Below are positions 34,605 through 47,834 of a stretch of 64,000 nucleotides of DNA, one piece after another. Below the pieces are notes generated by a model. That model searched no databases. It was not told the origin of the DNA and worked only from the letters and a program-made list of their open reading frames with translations. How positions within the stretch are numbered: the first letter of the stretch is position 1; each line of letters starts with the position of its first letter. This stretch comes from Camellia lanceoleosa (lineage: Eukaryota; Streptophyta; Magnoliopsida; Ericales; Theaceae): NCBI GenBank assembly GCA_025200525.1, contig CM045770.1, positions 129,360,200-129,424,199 of the forward strand, given 5' to 3'. The position numbers and the translations under genes are program-made.

Positions 34605-35600
34605 CTAGCCACGAATTGTCCGTAGACGGACATCATAGTCTTCCACACCAGCGGCCGCAACATCTATCTCAGCCTCCTTAGCCAGAAGATCATCATCACC
34701 TGCAATAAAAGTACCCGCCCCAGACGACTCCCCCTTAACATGAGCTCGACTTTGAGAAACAGCTTTCTTAGTGAAGAGTTTGATAGGATTGGCAAACTCG
34801 TCATCATTTAAGACCGGGACCTCAAGTTTAGAAAGGAGGCGGTTGACAAGACAACCATAGGATAACCCTAATTGTTTGTTCCCAATGATAACTATCATCT
34901 TTCGAAGGATAAGAATTGAAAGATTGAGTGGTAACTGGCAATCTATACGGTAAAGGGTATAGCCTTGGTCTTGATTAATTTTAGAGCTGTGGGTGGTGAC
35001 AATGATATTGGCATAAACAATAAGGTTAAGCAACTGAAACCAGGGAAGGAGTTCATTCTGTTTGATTAGGGCCCTCGTAATCCAGGTTTTGGGTGTACCA
35101 CACAACTCAGTGGCCACTAGGTTAAAGTCACAAGTAGGAAGGACAAAGAAAGAGAAGTGAGAGTTGACAACTGGGCCAATGCCTAGGAGAGAACGAATGA
35201 GGTTTGGGTTGACGGTGATTTCCTTGGATCTAACCCAGGTTTTAAAGGAAGGACCGACATCATGGACCCCTTCAATGTTATAGTAAAACTCTCAGACCCA
35301 ATCCAAGTTTTGGCGCCTAGAGAAAGAGAGGACTAGGTCACCTCCTAATGGTTGAAACACAGGTTGTGTAGGGATTGACTCAAAAGTATTAGGTTGTACA
35401 TTTCGCTCTAGATGGATTGTATGAGAGTTGTAGGCTTCTCGAAAGGTTTTGGCTTGTTTGGCAAAGGGGAAACAGTCAGAATTATAAAGGGGATGGTTCT
35501 CCGTAGACTTTTGGAATTTAGAGGTTGACACGGCTAAACCTACGGACATAACCAAAATTGACAAGACAAAATCACCCCCTCAAAACCAAAGCAAAGACCC
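34605..35600 (-). pseudogene. Env-like / plant transposon ORF of the Sirevirus
   Basis: Two neighbouring open stretches (35564-35292 and 35117-34605) read as one diverged protein: QAKTFREAYNSHTIHLERNV, EFYYNIEGVHDVGPSFKTWV, then VATELCGTPKTWITRALIKQ and RKMIVIIGNKQLGLSYGCLV. This resembles the protein family annotated in plants as putative transposon or envelope-like protein, found between pol and the 3' LTR of Sireviruses. No signal peptide or fusion motif can be argued. Stops break it. Role unknown; the name env-like is positional. Confidence 0.55.
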
Positions 35601-36097
35601 AAAACCATTAGGAGCAAAAAAACATTAGTAACAAATCTCAAATAGTCAAAATCCAAAGAAGCAAAAGCATTAGTAAACAAATACCAACTATCCAAACATT
35701 AGGAATACATTGCAATCTCAAGGATTCCAACAAAGGCAGATAGTCATTCAACTCCAAAAATGCATGTAATAGACAGATAGGCACCAATAAATCACCCTAT
35801 AAATTCTAGATAGTAAAACTGAAACAACCAGGAGAAAGAAAGAAAATAAGAGCAGACCCAACTCAGACAAAAAAAAAAAATACAAAAAATACAAAAAAAA
35901 AAAAAAAAATACAAAACACATAAGAAAAAAAAAAGAAGGTTGTAGATAGGGAAGGCGTACAGTATGAATGGGGCCATGGTCACAATACACTAAAAGCTAA
36001 GAAACCCTAATTGCCAACAAAGAAGAAATAAGAGAAAGAAAAAAGATAAAAACAACTCACAGAAACACTAATTTAGATGCAAGAACAAAACAAAGGA

Positions 36098-36141
<44 letters not shown>

Positions 36142-36287
36142 CAAAATAAAAAATAAAAAAATGAAGAGATGAGTGATGACAATTACCAAATCTGGAGAGG
36201 GATTCCTTGATAGAGGAAGAGAACACACAAATGGGAGGCAAGCCAAGCCGCAATCAGAAAATCCTAGGAATGAGGGAGGGAGGGAGG

Positions 36288-36331
<44 letters not shown>

Positions 36332-37528
36332 ACAAATTTGGGAGGAAAATGGGACTGAGAGGATGGGGTGAAGTTTTTATACTAGGGCTCACTGTTCGAG
36401 CGTGAGAATCAACCCTCGAGCGGACTCACTTATGCGTGTTTCTCCGCTCGAGCTAAGAATGTTGTGCTCTAGCACTAAAAGCATGCTCCCAGTATCTCAA
36501 ACACTCTGCAAAAATACCAGATGAGTGAAATCACCGCTCGAGCTCAAAGGTTGACACTCAAGTGAGGGAGAAAAAAAAACAAGTTCAAAATTCACCCTGT
36601 TGAGCACTTAAAAACAACTCACATTGTCAAGTGGGACCTGAAACAAGAGGGGATTAGCACAATAGCAAGAAAGTAACACTAAGATGAGATAATCTACATA
36701 CCATGAAGCCCACAATCTTGCAATTTTGACAATATGAAGCACAATATCATGAGCAGAATAGGTAAACAAGGATCAATGATCATAAGTAACTTATGAATGC
36801 ACAACTCAAAGACAAACATAAAAGCTCACATAGTGAGTGTGTGTGTGCAATTCTGGAGAGTCCATAATTGCTAGAGTTAATCCTGGGGGTAATCGGATGG
36901 CTGGATGTCTGACAAAAGAATCTGAACATCACAGAGGAAAGTCAAACCACGAGGAAAGTCAAACCACCAGAATGGCCTGGTTGGTACCTCCGACAAAAGT
37001 AAAAGCGGAGGCTCCCCCTCAATCAATGAGTTTCTTTTTTCTTTTTTTTCATTTTCTTTTTTTCTTTTTGAATTAGCTTGCTTAGGGGCACTCACGGGCG
37101 GCGAGCGGCTTTTACGCTCAAGAAGATAGAGACCAAACTAAAGAAGCATGGAAATAATAAGATGGCCTGGTTGGTACCTCTACTGTAGCCTTTTCCTAAT
37201 GCCCGGATTTCAAAGAAATGAGGGAGAAACCGTGGAGGTGAAAACAGATGGTAGGTGGTTAAAAGACTTAACATCACCCAAGTTTTGCCAGTATAGGTCA
37301 ATTCCTCTAGAAATACATAAGAGACAATGTTAGAAGTCCATAGATAACTCTAATCACTTATGTGGAAACCCCTGCAACAGTTTATCTCAAGAATGTGTAT
37401 AGAATGAGATCATGAAATCAATGAGCATGTACTTTCAGAATGAGCTATGGACAAAGATAGATGAAATCTTGCAAGCAGCATGAGAGGGGTTCATTTAAGT
37501 CTATGTGGAAAGATGACAAGAATCAATG
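35601..37528 (-). other. Sirevirus 3' non-coding region with simple repeats
   Basis: Holds a (GA) run at 36101-36138, GGGA/GA runs at about 36269-36328, three CTCGAG-type palindrome pairs (36395-36562), a tandem GGAAAGTCAAACCAC repeat near 36940-36970 and a 19-bp direct repeat ATGGCCTGGTTGGTACCTC at 36972 and 37162. No reliable gene. Ends at the target duplication of the solo LTR. Confidence 0.65.
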
Positions 37529-40500
37529 TGTAGACACCCCATTTTTGACCGCCCTTAAGACTTGGACGCGACTAATGGTTTACATGGTGGAGAAATGTGT
37601 GCAGGGGAAAGGTTCAGTTTCTTCGGCAAGGAGAGAGTCAAAACTCAACTTCATACCCCTTTTTGGACCAAAACAATCTTGATCAAAAGATTTTAGACCT
37701 TAAAACCCTCTCTTTCAAAACGTTTTTGAAATAAAGTTTATACGATGTTCCAACGCTCGCATTTTGTTAAATGTTGCGCTTTTCGGTAAACCGAGCAAGG
37801 ACAAAGCAGAAATGAATGAAAGAGAGATGGAATCTTTGAAAAATATTTCAAAACACCTTACTTAGGGGTTTGAAGTTGAAGAAAAGAAGAGAAGAGGGAA
37901 GAAACCCAGTTGGGGGAGAAAATGGGCATGAACTGTTAAGAAATAGTCGAGCAACCCTCGCCGAATCGGGCCTATTCATTTGCATACTTGGAATCAAGCT
38001 ATGAGGCCACCACCGTTGGAAAGAAGACTTCTGGGGCTTCATTTTGCACTCAAGAATCTCCTAGAGCCAATTCCAGACGAGGGAGATATGGTTGATTGAA
38101 GTAGGGCATCACTCTGGTTGGACCGAATTTGCGCGGATTCACCAAATTAGGCATAACTTTTTGCACAGGCGGAATTTTAATGCAAGGTTTGCGCCATTGG
38201 AAAGATAACTTTCGGGGCTTTAATTTGGACACTTGGACGGCCACCATTGGACTACCCAATAACTGGCCAGCCACCTTTCTTCCCGGCAGATCCATTTTTT
38301 GTCCTAAAAAACCAAGAAAAGTAGCAGGCCGGCCAGTAAAGATGGCAGGCCGGCCACCTGACCCTTTTGAACTGGCCGGCTGACTAGGGGAGGTGGCCGG
38401 CCGGCCACCTGAACCTTTTGCACCTGGTCAGCCATTTTTGCCCTCCTGAGTGTGTTCCAGCTGTGCCAGCTATTCTGCACTTGACCCACTGTCCGAGGGT
38501 CTCCCCTTTTGGGGGGAAAATTTGAATTTGTTTTCCCCCCCATTTCTCCAACCCTCTCCTCTATAAAACCAGCACTCCAGCTCCATTTTGAAGGGTTACA
38601 AAATTTGGTTAGAGCATTATACATACAACTCCATATCTCTCTCATCCAAGCTCCAAAACCCTAATTTCTTGGCCATTTTTACCCTACAACCCATAGCACC
38701 ACACCACCACACTTCATTCCAGCACTTTGGAGGACATTTGAAGAGGTTGGGAGCTCAGAAATTTGATCCAAAAGCTGCTGGTTTGCTGCTCTTCAAGGGT
38801 AAACACCTATTTCCCCTAAACTTGCTTTTTTTTTTTTTTTTTTTTTTTTGCTTCATTTATAAGCCATACTTGCAAGCATTTTTGGACTTTTTCATGAACT
38901 AAAAAAGATCATATTTTGATCTCCTTTGCATGTTTGATTAAGAACTCTTTGCCGTTTGAGGTCTTCTACCACCTTTTGTCTCCTATCTCTCTTTTAGGGC
39001 CATTTCTTGCATGATATGTTAGCCCTATTTGTAGGAATTTTTGGGCTTCGAGCCAAACTATAATGTACTTTATTTTGAACCCCTCTTCAACTTTGTTGAA
39101 GGGCTCTTCACTGTTTGAGGCCAGCTACTGCCTCTTACTCTCTATCTCTCTTTTAGGGCCATTTTTGCATCATATTGTAGCCTTACTTGTGAGCATATTT
39201 GGGATTTGTCATAAACTATAAAGTGTGTTTTTTTGAGCCCCTCTTCAACTTTGTTGAAGATATCTTTACTTTTTGAAGTCATTTACTGCCCTGTTTGTTC
39301 ATCCTCTCTTTTAGGGCTGTTTTTGCATGATATATTAGCCCTATTTGTGAGCCCTTTTGGACCTTAACCTAAACTGAAAAAAGTCTTTTTTTGACATCAT
39401 ATTCATGTTTGATTAAGGTCTATTCTCTGTTTGGGGTTATCTTCCCCTATGCATACTTCATTCTTCTATGATTAGGGCCATGCATTAGAGCACTTGCATT
39501 GGCCATGGTTTGGCCTCTTAGCCACTGAAATCCAGCAGATTTTTAGTGTCTTTGATGCATTTTTGAGCCTCAAAATCAGAGGGGGGGTGACCCCCTCTCA
39601 CCTTTTTTTGTTTGATGTTCTTTTTGGCCTTCCAAAGAGACCCTATCTTGCATACTTTAAAGTCACATTTCAGGGTCAATTTGGTGAGTTTTGGAGCTAT
39701 CATATTTGATTTTCAGAGTTTTTTGCACCATGCTAAGTGTCCATCTTGTATATGTTTAATAATCCCTTGCGTAGCCCTCTAAAGGAGCTCATCATTTTTG
39801 CATGTGTTGGCTTCATTTCAGTGGTTATTTGGGCATATTTTGGCATGTTTTATTCACTGATTTTTTCTGGTTTGATAAGTTCTCACCTGCTTCATGTACA
39901 TGCCATGTAAACCATGTTTGCTAGTCATTATTGCATGCTATTTTAGCCCATCATGCTAGCATCTTTTGGTCATGCTTTGTACTAGAGATGTTCATGTTTT
40001 GGGACTGCCTTGGTTCTGTATTTTTTCTTCATGGTCAAATAATGCATGCTTTGTATAGCTATAGGTCAATACATGTGCCTAGCTTTGTGTTTCGGGACCA
40101 TTCCACGCATCGGGTGCCATGTTTCCATGTTTCGGGATCATTTTGCATCACATTTCAGTGCTGGAACTTGCATGTTTGTATGCCATATTTCATGCCTTGC
40201 CATGCCTTGTTAGAGTGGCATTTGTGCCTCAGGATTGGTCCTCGGTTTGCGTGCATGTGTGCATGCATCTCGAGTGTTTCATTTTCATCTTATGGCCACT
40301 GATGTGAGTGTGGCTGAGGTCCACTCATGTTGGTGTAAGTCCATTATGCATTGTGTATGCCATTTCAATTCATAGCATTGCGTATGCTAGGTTGTATGTT
40401 AGAGCATTGTGTATGCCATGTTACATCGAGCATTGTGTATGCCATTTCATAGCATTGTGTATGCTAGGTTGTGTATTAGTTGCATTCATGCATGTCATGC

Positions 40501-42190
40501 ATATTGCATTGTGTTTGGGGTAGGAGTTAGCCTGAGCACGGGAAACGAGGGATGTTTCGTACTCCGAATGACGGAACGTGTCTCAATTCCCAGTCACCGA
40601 CACTCTGGATTATCCATGATGGGGTCTCGGTCTTGTTGTGTTTATATGTGCATACATTTCATGTTGATTCGTGCAATTCGACTCCTCGGCCATCATGCAT
40701 CGAGATGCGCGATTGGTGACACGAGGATCGAGGACTACGTTCCTTGAAGAGTAGTCAAGCATACATATGTGAAAATACATTGCCATGCCCCTGTCCTGCT
40801 CTCTGTTGCAGCAAATCAAAAATCGACAATCTCTTGGGACTTCGCACAATATTCTGGGCTTAATTGTAAACAGAGGCTAATTGGGGCATCGCAATGGATT
40901 TCCGTGCAAGGCAACTCGAACATGCATCATCCATCATCCGGAGCAAAGTTGAGACAGTCCCTAGCTTGTATGCTAATTTACTGCTTTCCTAGATTAATTT
41001 GTTAATTAATTAGGGTTTTGTACTTATTCGGACTGTACTATTTATTTGGGACTGTATATTATTTATTCGGACCCTCCGAGCGAGGGCACAATTGTAATAA
41101 GTGTGCGTGTGTGTGATGCATGTTTTCCAACCCCACGTCTTTCTCCCTTTTATTTACCAACTTATGATGGTTGGATTAGGCATGTTTCCTTTAGCATACA
41201 GTATGATAGCATGTTTGCATTCATTCATCTGTTTTGCATGCATCGGGCCCGGCGCATCATACTCACTGCATTGTATTTCAATTCCGAGTTGAATACGTGT
41301 TAGCTGTAGCATTTCGTATGCCATGTTTAGAATAGCCGAGCCTGCTATAGTTGCATTTTGCATGTGTTGCATTAGGCATTTCTGCATAGTTAGGATCATG
41401 CATGATTTCTAATTAGCTTCTGTTTTGGCTTGGAGTACTCGGTAAGTTTTTACGCTTTAGCATCCTTGCATGTGTGTGAGTGACTGCCATGATAGCATGC
41501 TTACCATGATGCTATATGCTTATGTGATATATCTGCCTGAATGCCTGTGGGTGAAGGTTGGATTATTTGGATTGGAACAAATCATCGACTGTGAGTTTTA
41601 AGCCCACTAGATAGTGGCAAATCACCATGTTTTCTAAGCCCACCCGAGGGTGGCAAAATCTGTATTTTAAGCCTACCTGCGGGTAGCAAACCATCTTTCA
41701 AAAACAAACATGAAATGTTTTGTTCCAATTCAGGCGATTCGGTCTATACTTGTATGCTGTGCGCATCACATAGTAAATCTAGGCTAATAACCGGAATAAG
41801 AACGCATAATGTTTTCAAAACTAGATATCATGGTTAGTAGAGGCCGATCTTTGATCGGGCGAGCGGGGGTGCTCACGAAGTGACCTTCCCCAATCGTACC
41901 CAAGTTCCCAAGCCGAGGCAATTTTGATGATGACGGACACGTGGCCTTAGGCACGAGTCAAGGTTTCCTAAATTTCCCAAAAATAAAATATTTAGGTGGC
42001 GACTCTGTATCTGGCAAAGCAGTCCATGTTTGGCACTTCTTTCAAAAAAATCTGTTTTCTCAAAACGATTTGCCGGATTTAGACTCTTTGGTTCAGATTA
42101 AGAACCGTGACAATTGGAGTCCTGAACTGTAGTGAGCCCAAAATGAACAGAACGGGACTCACCCTCCCAGGGCATTCGGGGACGTCTACA
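37529..42190 (+). mobile_element. Solo LTR of the Tat family, plus strand (4662 bp)
   Basis: TGTAGACACC at 37529 to GACGTCTACA at 42190, flanked by a perfect 5-bp repeat CAATG (37524-37528 and 42191-42195). No internal sequence remains, so it arose by recombination between the two LTRs of a full element. Contains GGCCGGCC copies (38327, 38348, 38395), TATAAAA at 38562-38568, ~158-bp transcribed repeats (about 38930-39440) and the palindromic core (40552-40579). It splits the Sirevirus 3' of RNase H. Confidence 0.94.
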
Positions 42191-42339
42191 CAATGGTAAT
42201 GAGATTATAACATCCAAGTACACAAACAATCATACAGTTTCACCCACTCATGCAACAGGGCACACTCTAGTTACTGAGCACTACACCCAAGGTCTTTCTG
42301 AGAACACAAACCTAAAAAGATCAAGAAGTTTTGTAAAAA

Positions 42340-43554
42340 TATCAGCTTTTTGATGTTCAATGGGTACATGTTCAACAACGACAAGGCCCTCTTCAATTAA
42401 CTCTCAAATGAAATGATGACGAATGTTAATATGTTTAGTACGAGAGTATTGGAATGGATTTTTAGAGATGTTAATGGCACTTGTATTATCACAGAAAATG
42501 GTGAGAGTGTCCTGGCTAATACCATAATCATGAAACATTTGCTTCATCCACAACATTTATGCATAACAACTCCCTGCAGCAATGTACTCAACCTTGGTGG
42601 TCGACAGAGAGATGGCATTTTGCTTTTTGTTATGCTAGGCAACCAGATTATTCCCAAGGTAAAAACACCTTCTGGATGTGCTTTTCTGATCATCAGCACA
42701 CCCTGCCTAGTCGGCATCAGAAAAACTAGTGATTTTGGCTATAGTGTCAGTCAAGAACCAAATCCTATACCCCAATGTCCCACTAATATACTTAACGATA
42801 TGTTTGACGACAAAAAGATGAGATTCTTTAGGATAGGCTTGGTAACTGGCACAAACACCTACATTAAATGCAATGTCAGGCCGATTGGTTGTGAGGTACA
42901 AAAGACTCTTTATCATGCTTCTATAAAGAGTATGATCAATATCAGTGCCAGAGGAGTCTATGGAGAGGTGAAGACTGGTGCTCATGGGGGTTCGTGCATG
43001 TTTGGCCGACTTGAGACCGAATTTGGACACAAGATTTTTGGCATACTTTGTTTGAGAAACAAAATATACCCAATGGTAACTGTTTAATTTGAAGCCCCAA
43101 AAAGAAAGACAATCCTCCCATCATGCTCATTTCAAACTCATGGTCATGCAATCCGAGAAATATTTCATAAGAGATTCAGATATAGATCCAAACACAATAT
43201 GATCAACATAAATTTGAGCAATAAGTATATGAGACTTAGTATGTTTCACAAATAAGGTCTTGACCACACTACCCCTTTGAAAATCATTATCAAGAAGAAA
43301 GGTAATAAGTTTATCATACCAAGCTTGAGGGGCTTATTTCAACCTAGATAACGCCTTGTCTAACTTGTAGATATGGTGTGGACATTTTGGGTCCTCAAAG
43401 CCTTTTGGTTGCTAAACGTAAGCCTTTTCTTTCAAGTACCCATTCAGAAAGGCACTTTTCACATCTATATGGAACAGTTTGAACCCTAGAAAGCATGCAA
43501 CACCAAGTAAAATACGAATAGATTCGAGACGTGTAACAGGGGCAACGTCTCATC
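42340..43554 (-). pseudogene. Sirevirus RT (C-terminal part) and RNase H
   Basis: Minus-strand reading from 43554: RLESIRILLGVACFLGFKLF, HIDVKSAFLNG, then YVDH where YVDD is expected (about 43205-43216, the second catalytic Asp changed to His), NRPDIAFNVGVCASYQ, then RNase H with SDAD, SLSTTKVEYIA and CDNTSAI. RT and RNase H copy the element RNA. Trp-to-stop changes (TGG to TAG) occur after SDAD and elsewhere. The solo LTR at 43560-47834 separates it from the RT start. The 224-codon plus-strand frame at 42413-43087 is its antisense shadow. Confidence 0.85.
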
Positions 43555-43559
43555 ATAGT

Positions 43560-46500
43560 TGTAGACGTCCCCGAACGTCCCAGGAGGAATCCCCATTTTG
43601 TTCATTGGGCTCACTACAGTTCAGACTCGATGTCACGGTTCTAAATCTAATCTCGCAAAGTGCAATGCAAGATCAATAAATCACCAAAGAGTCCAAATCT
43701 AGCAAATCGTTTTTGAAAAACTGATTTTTAGAAAGAAGTGCCAAACATGGACTGCTTTGCCAGATACAGAGTCGCCACCTAAATATTTTATTTTTGAGAA
43801 ATTTAGGAAACCCTGACTCATGCCTAAGGCCACGTGTCCGTCATCACCAAAGTTGCCTCGGCTCGGGAGCTAGGGTACGATTGGGGAAGGTCATGCAATG
43901 AGCACCCCCGCTCGCTCGATCAAAGATCGGCCACTACTAAACATGATATCGAGTTTTGAAAACATTATGTGCTCTTATTCCAATTATTAGCTTAGAATTA
44001 GTATGTGATGCAGACAACATACAAGTATAGACTGGATCGTTTGAGCTGGAACAAAACATTTCATGTTTGTTTATTTGAAAGATGGTTTGATGGTGCTACT
44101 CGCAAGTAGGCTAAGACGTGGATTTGTCACCCTCAAGTGGACTTTAAGAAAACATGATTTTGCCACTCTAAAGTGGGCTTAAAACTCTCAATTGGTGAAT
44201 TGTTCCAATTCAAATAACCCAACCTTCACCCACAGGCATTCAAGTAGTTATATCACATAAGCAAATAGCCTCATGGTAAGCATGCTATCATGGCAGTCAC
44301 TCACACGCATGCAAGGATACTAAAACATAAATACTTACTGAGTACTCCAAGCTAAAGAAAGAAGCTAATTAGAAATCATGCATGATCCTAACTATGCTGA
44401 AATGCCTAATGCAACACATGCAAAAAATGCAACTAAGATAGGCTCGGCTATTCTAAAATGGCATATAAAATGCAACAGCTGATACACGTATTCAACTTGG
44501 AATTGAAATACAATGCAGTTAGCATGATGCGCCGAGCCCGGTGCATGTAATACAGATGAATGAATGCAAATATGCGAACATAAGTATGTTAATTGAAACA
44601 TGCCCTAAACTAACCATTAGAAGCTGGTAAATAAAAAGGAGAAAGACGTGGGGTTGGAAGGCATGCATCACACACACACGCACACTTATTACAACATTGC
44701 CCTCCTCGGAGGGTCCGAATGAATAGTTCAGAATAAACTAGCTAATCTAAGCTAATTAAACTAATTATTACACAACATTAATTAATTAATGAATTAGCTA
44801 AATAAGTAAGGAAACTAGCATGCAGATTAAAATTAAACAAAATGGACTGCCTCAGCTCTGTTCCGAATGATAGGGATGCATGCATGCTCAAGTCGCCTTG
44901 TCGGGAAATCCATCGCGATGCCCCAATTTGCCTCTGTTTACAACTGGTCCCAGAATACTGTACAAAGCTCCAGAAGGCTGCTGACCAGTTTTTGCTGTTG
45001 GTTTCCAATTTGCTACAACAGAGAGTGAGAAAAGGGCATGGCAAAATATTTTCAACATATGTGTGCATGACCACTCTCTCCGTCATTGCATAAGCTCCAG
45101 GGAGTGTAGTCCTCGATCCTCGTGCCACCAATCACGCATCTCGATTCATGATGGCCGAGGAGTCGGATTGCACGACTCGATGTAAAATGAATGCACATAT
45201 AAACACAACAAGGCCTAAACTCCATCATGGGTAATCCGGAGTGTCGGTGACCAAGAATTGAGGCACGTTTCGTCACTTAGAGTACGAAACGTCCCTTGTT
45301 TTCCGTGTTTGGACTAAACCCTATTCCAAACACAATGCAATATACATGGCATACATAAAATACAACTCTAACATGCAACCTAAACATAATGCCACTAAAT
45401 GATGCAAACATGCAAATGATGATATGCAAACATGCTACTAGCATACACAATGCTATGAAATAATCAATGGCATACTCAATGCACATGAAAACTATATGGC
45501 ATACGCAATGCACACATGGAGACTAACAATGAAATGATCAAGGCATACACAATGCAATGGTCAATCATGCAACAACATGGACTAAATGGCATATACAATA
45601 CAAGATGGGCTTAAACCAAGATAGGTGAGCCTTAGCCACACGCAAATCAGTGGCCAAACATTATGAAATTAATGCAACAACACATATGCAAACATGCACA
45701 ATGCGAGGGACCAAACCTAAGGCACAAGATGCAACTCTCCAAGATCATGGCAAGGATGAAATATGGTATACAATGACACATGTTCCAGCTCTGAAATGGC
45801 ATATGAAATGACTCCAAAACATGCAACAACTCATACAATGCATGTTGATAGACTCAAGCACCAAGGACTAGTGAAGCACATTACACTATAGGCATACAAA
45901 GCGATGCTCAAATGACCAAACCAATCCCAAACAGTCCCTATACAGACCCAAAACAGTGGCAAAATGTGTTGGGATGGTGGCTCAGAATGCATTTAAATGA
46001 AGGTCATGCAATGGCTCACAAACGAGGCATAATGATGCAACTCTCAAGGGCACTTAAAGCATGGAAAATATGGGAGTATGGCACAAGTATAAGCTCTGAA
46101 ATAACATTCCCAATGATGCCAACACATGCAAATACTTCAAGTTAGGCATGCAAGAGGCTCCAAAACTCAAGGCTAGGCAAGGGTATTGAACTACAACCAT
46201 GCATAGCAAACATCATTTGACCATGAGGCCTAAAAACAAAGCTCAGGCAGTCCAAAATATGCACAAAATCAGTTCAAGGCATGGCCAAAAAGTGCTAGAA
46301 TCAAAGACCAAAACAGTATGCAATACAAGCTAGTGAAGAGGGTTTACACTACAAGTATATGAAGCATTCAAGAAGTCACTAAACCAGCAAAAGTTAGAGG
46401 TATGACATGCCAAATAAAGCCCAAAAACTCATTGAAACATGGTCAATGCATGCAAGAATGACATGCTCCTTTGATAGGCTATGATGAGGGTTATTCTACA

Positions 46501-47834
46501 CATGCAAGATGGACACCCAATATGGAAAAACAAGCTCTAGAAAGAGCCTATGCTGGTCCTAAAACTCATCAAAAAAGGTCTGAAACATGGCTTGGATGCA
46601 TTCAAATAAGGGCTCCTTTGTTAGGCCAAATATGCTACGAAACAAAACAAGGGGAGAGAGGGTCACCCCTCTCTCATTTTGGCACTCAAAATAGAATGCT
46701 AGCTATTGAAAATCCACTGTATTTCAGTGGCTAGAAGGCCAAACAAAGGTCAATGCAAAGGCCCTAATGCATGGCTCAAAATAAGGCAAAATGAAGCATA
46801 CAAGGGGGTAGATGACCCCCAACAGAAAAATGATCTTAAAGAAACATGTTAAGGACCTCAAAGTAAGACTTTTTTCAGTTTACACCGAAGCTCAAAAATG
46901 CTTGCAAGTATGGCTAAAAGATGGAGCAAAATAAAGCTTAAAAGAGGGAATAGTGTGTTACCCTTGTAGCTTCAACAAAACCAGCAGCTTCTTAGACCAA
47001 AAATCAGCTCTTTGAGACCTCTCAAGACCCTCCAAGAACCTTAGATTAATGGTGGAGGTGTGTGGCTATGAGGTGTGGTGTTAAAGGCCAAGAACAAACA
47101 CCCTTTCTAAGCCTAGAATGTAGAGATATAGAGAGATATATGTGCTTTTCCTTAGACAAATTTTTTTTCAACCTCTTTAAAGGAGAGAGAGGCCCTCTCT
47201 TATAGAGAAACAAGAGGGTTCAAGCTTCTTGGAGAAGCTAGAGCAAAGGTTCAAGCTTCTTGGAGAAGCTAGAGAAACAAGAGAGTTTAAGCTTCTTGAA
47301 GAATCTAGAGTAAAAGGTTCAAACTTCTTGGAGAAGCTAGAGCAAAGGTTCAAGAGGTTTAAGCTTTCTCAAGAAGCTAAAACAAGGGTTCAAAAGGTTC
47401 AGGCTTCCTCAAGAAGCTAAAACGATGGTTCAAAAGGTTCAAGCTTCCTCAAGAAACTAAAATAAAGGTTCAAAATGTTCAAGCTCTCCAAAAACCGTGC
47501 CAAACGAAGAAAGTTAAGCGGTCCCAGACCAAGGCGCATGGCCGACGGCTCCGAAAATCGAAAACTAGTCTCCAAATGGGAACAGTGGTCTACGACCACG
47601 AAATGTAGCCTACGGCCACTGAGGGATGGTTTAGGCGACCTCTCCCTCCCTTCGGGAAGAGAAAACAGAACCTGGTTCGCAAACTAAGGCAAAGCACAAA
47701 AGAGCCCCGAGGTCCGGAGGCAAGGCTCTCAGCCAAGACTCTGTAACCTCAGAACGAGCACAACGAGGATGATCATCGAGTGTTCAAACGATGATGTCCA
47801 AGTCTTGAGGACGGTCAAAAATGGGGTGTCTACA
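43560..47834 (-). mobile_element. Solo LTR of the Tat family, minus strand (4275 bp)
   Basis: TGTAGACGTCC at 43560 to GGTGTCTACA at 47834, flanked by a perfect 5-bp repeat ATAGT (43555-43559 and 47835-47839). It interrupts the Sirevirus RT. Unlike its relatives, its U3 carries a minisatellite based on AAGCTTCTTGGAGAAGCT (47216-47480) where the others have GGCCGGCC. TATA-like TATAAGA near 47199-47205; palindromic core at 45264-45291. Confidence 0.94.
47216..47480. repeat. U3 minisatellite, AAGCTTCTTGG type
   Basis: Seven or so units of 31-41 bp, starting near 47222, 47253, 47289, 47321, 47361, 47402 and 47441. Each contains TTCAAGCTTCTTGGAGAAGC or a variant, a near palindrome. The plus-strand frame 47229-47420 is only a reading of this repeat. 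Confidence 0.85.

Noticed and set aside
42413..43087. 224-codon plus-strand ORF
   Set aside because: It is the antisense of the Sirevirus RT/RNase H, which reads with recognisable motifs on the minus strand.
47229..47420. Lys/Glu-rich small protein
   Set aside because: Direct reading of the U3 minisatellite; no start context and no homologue recognised.
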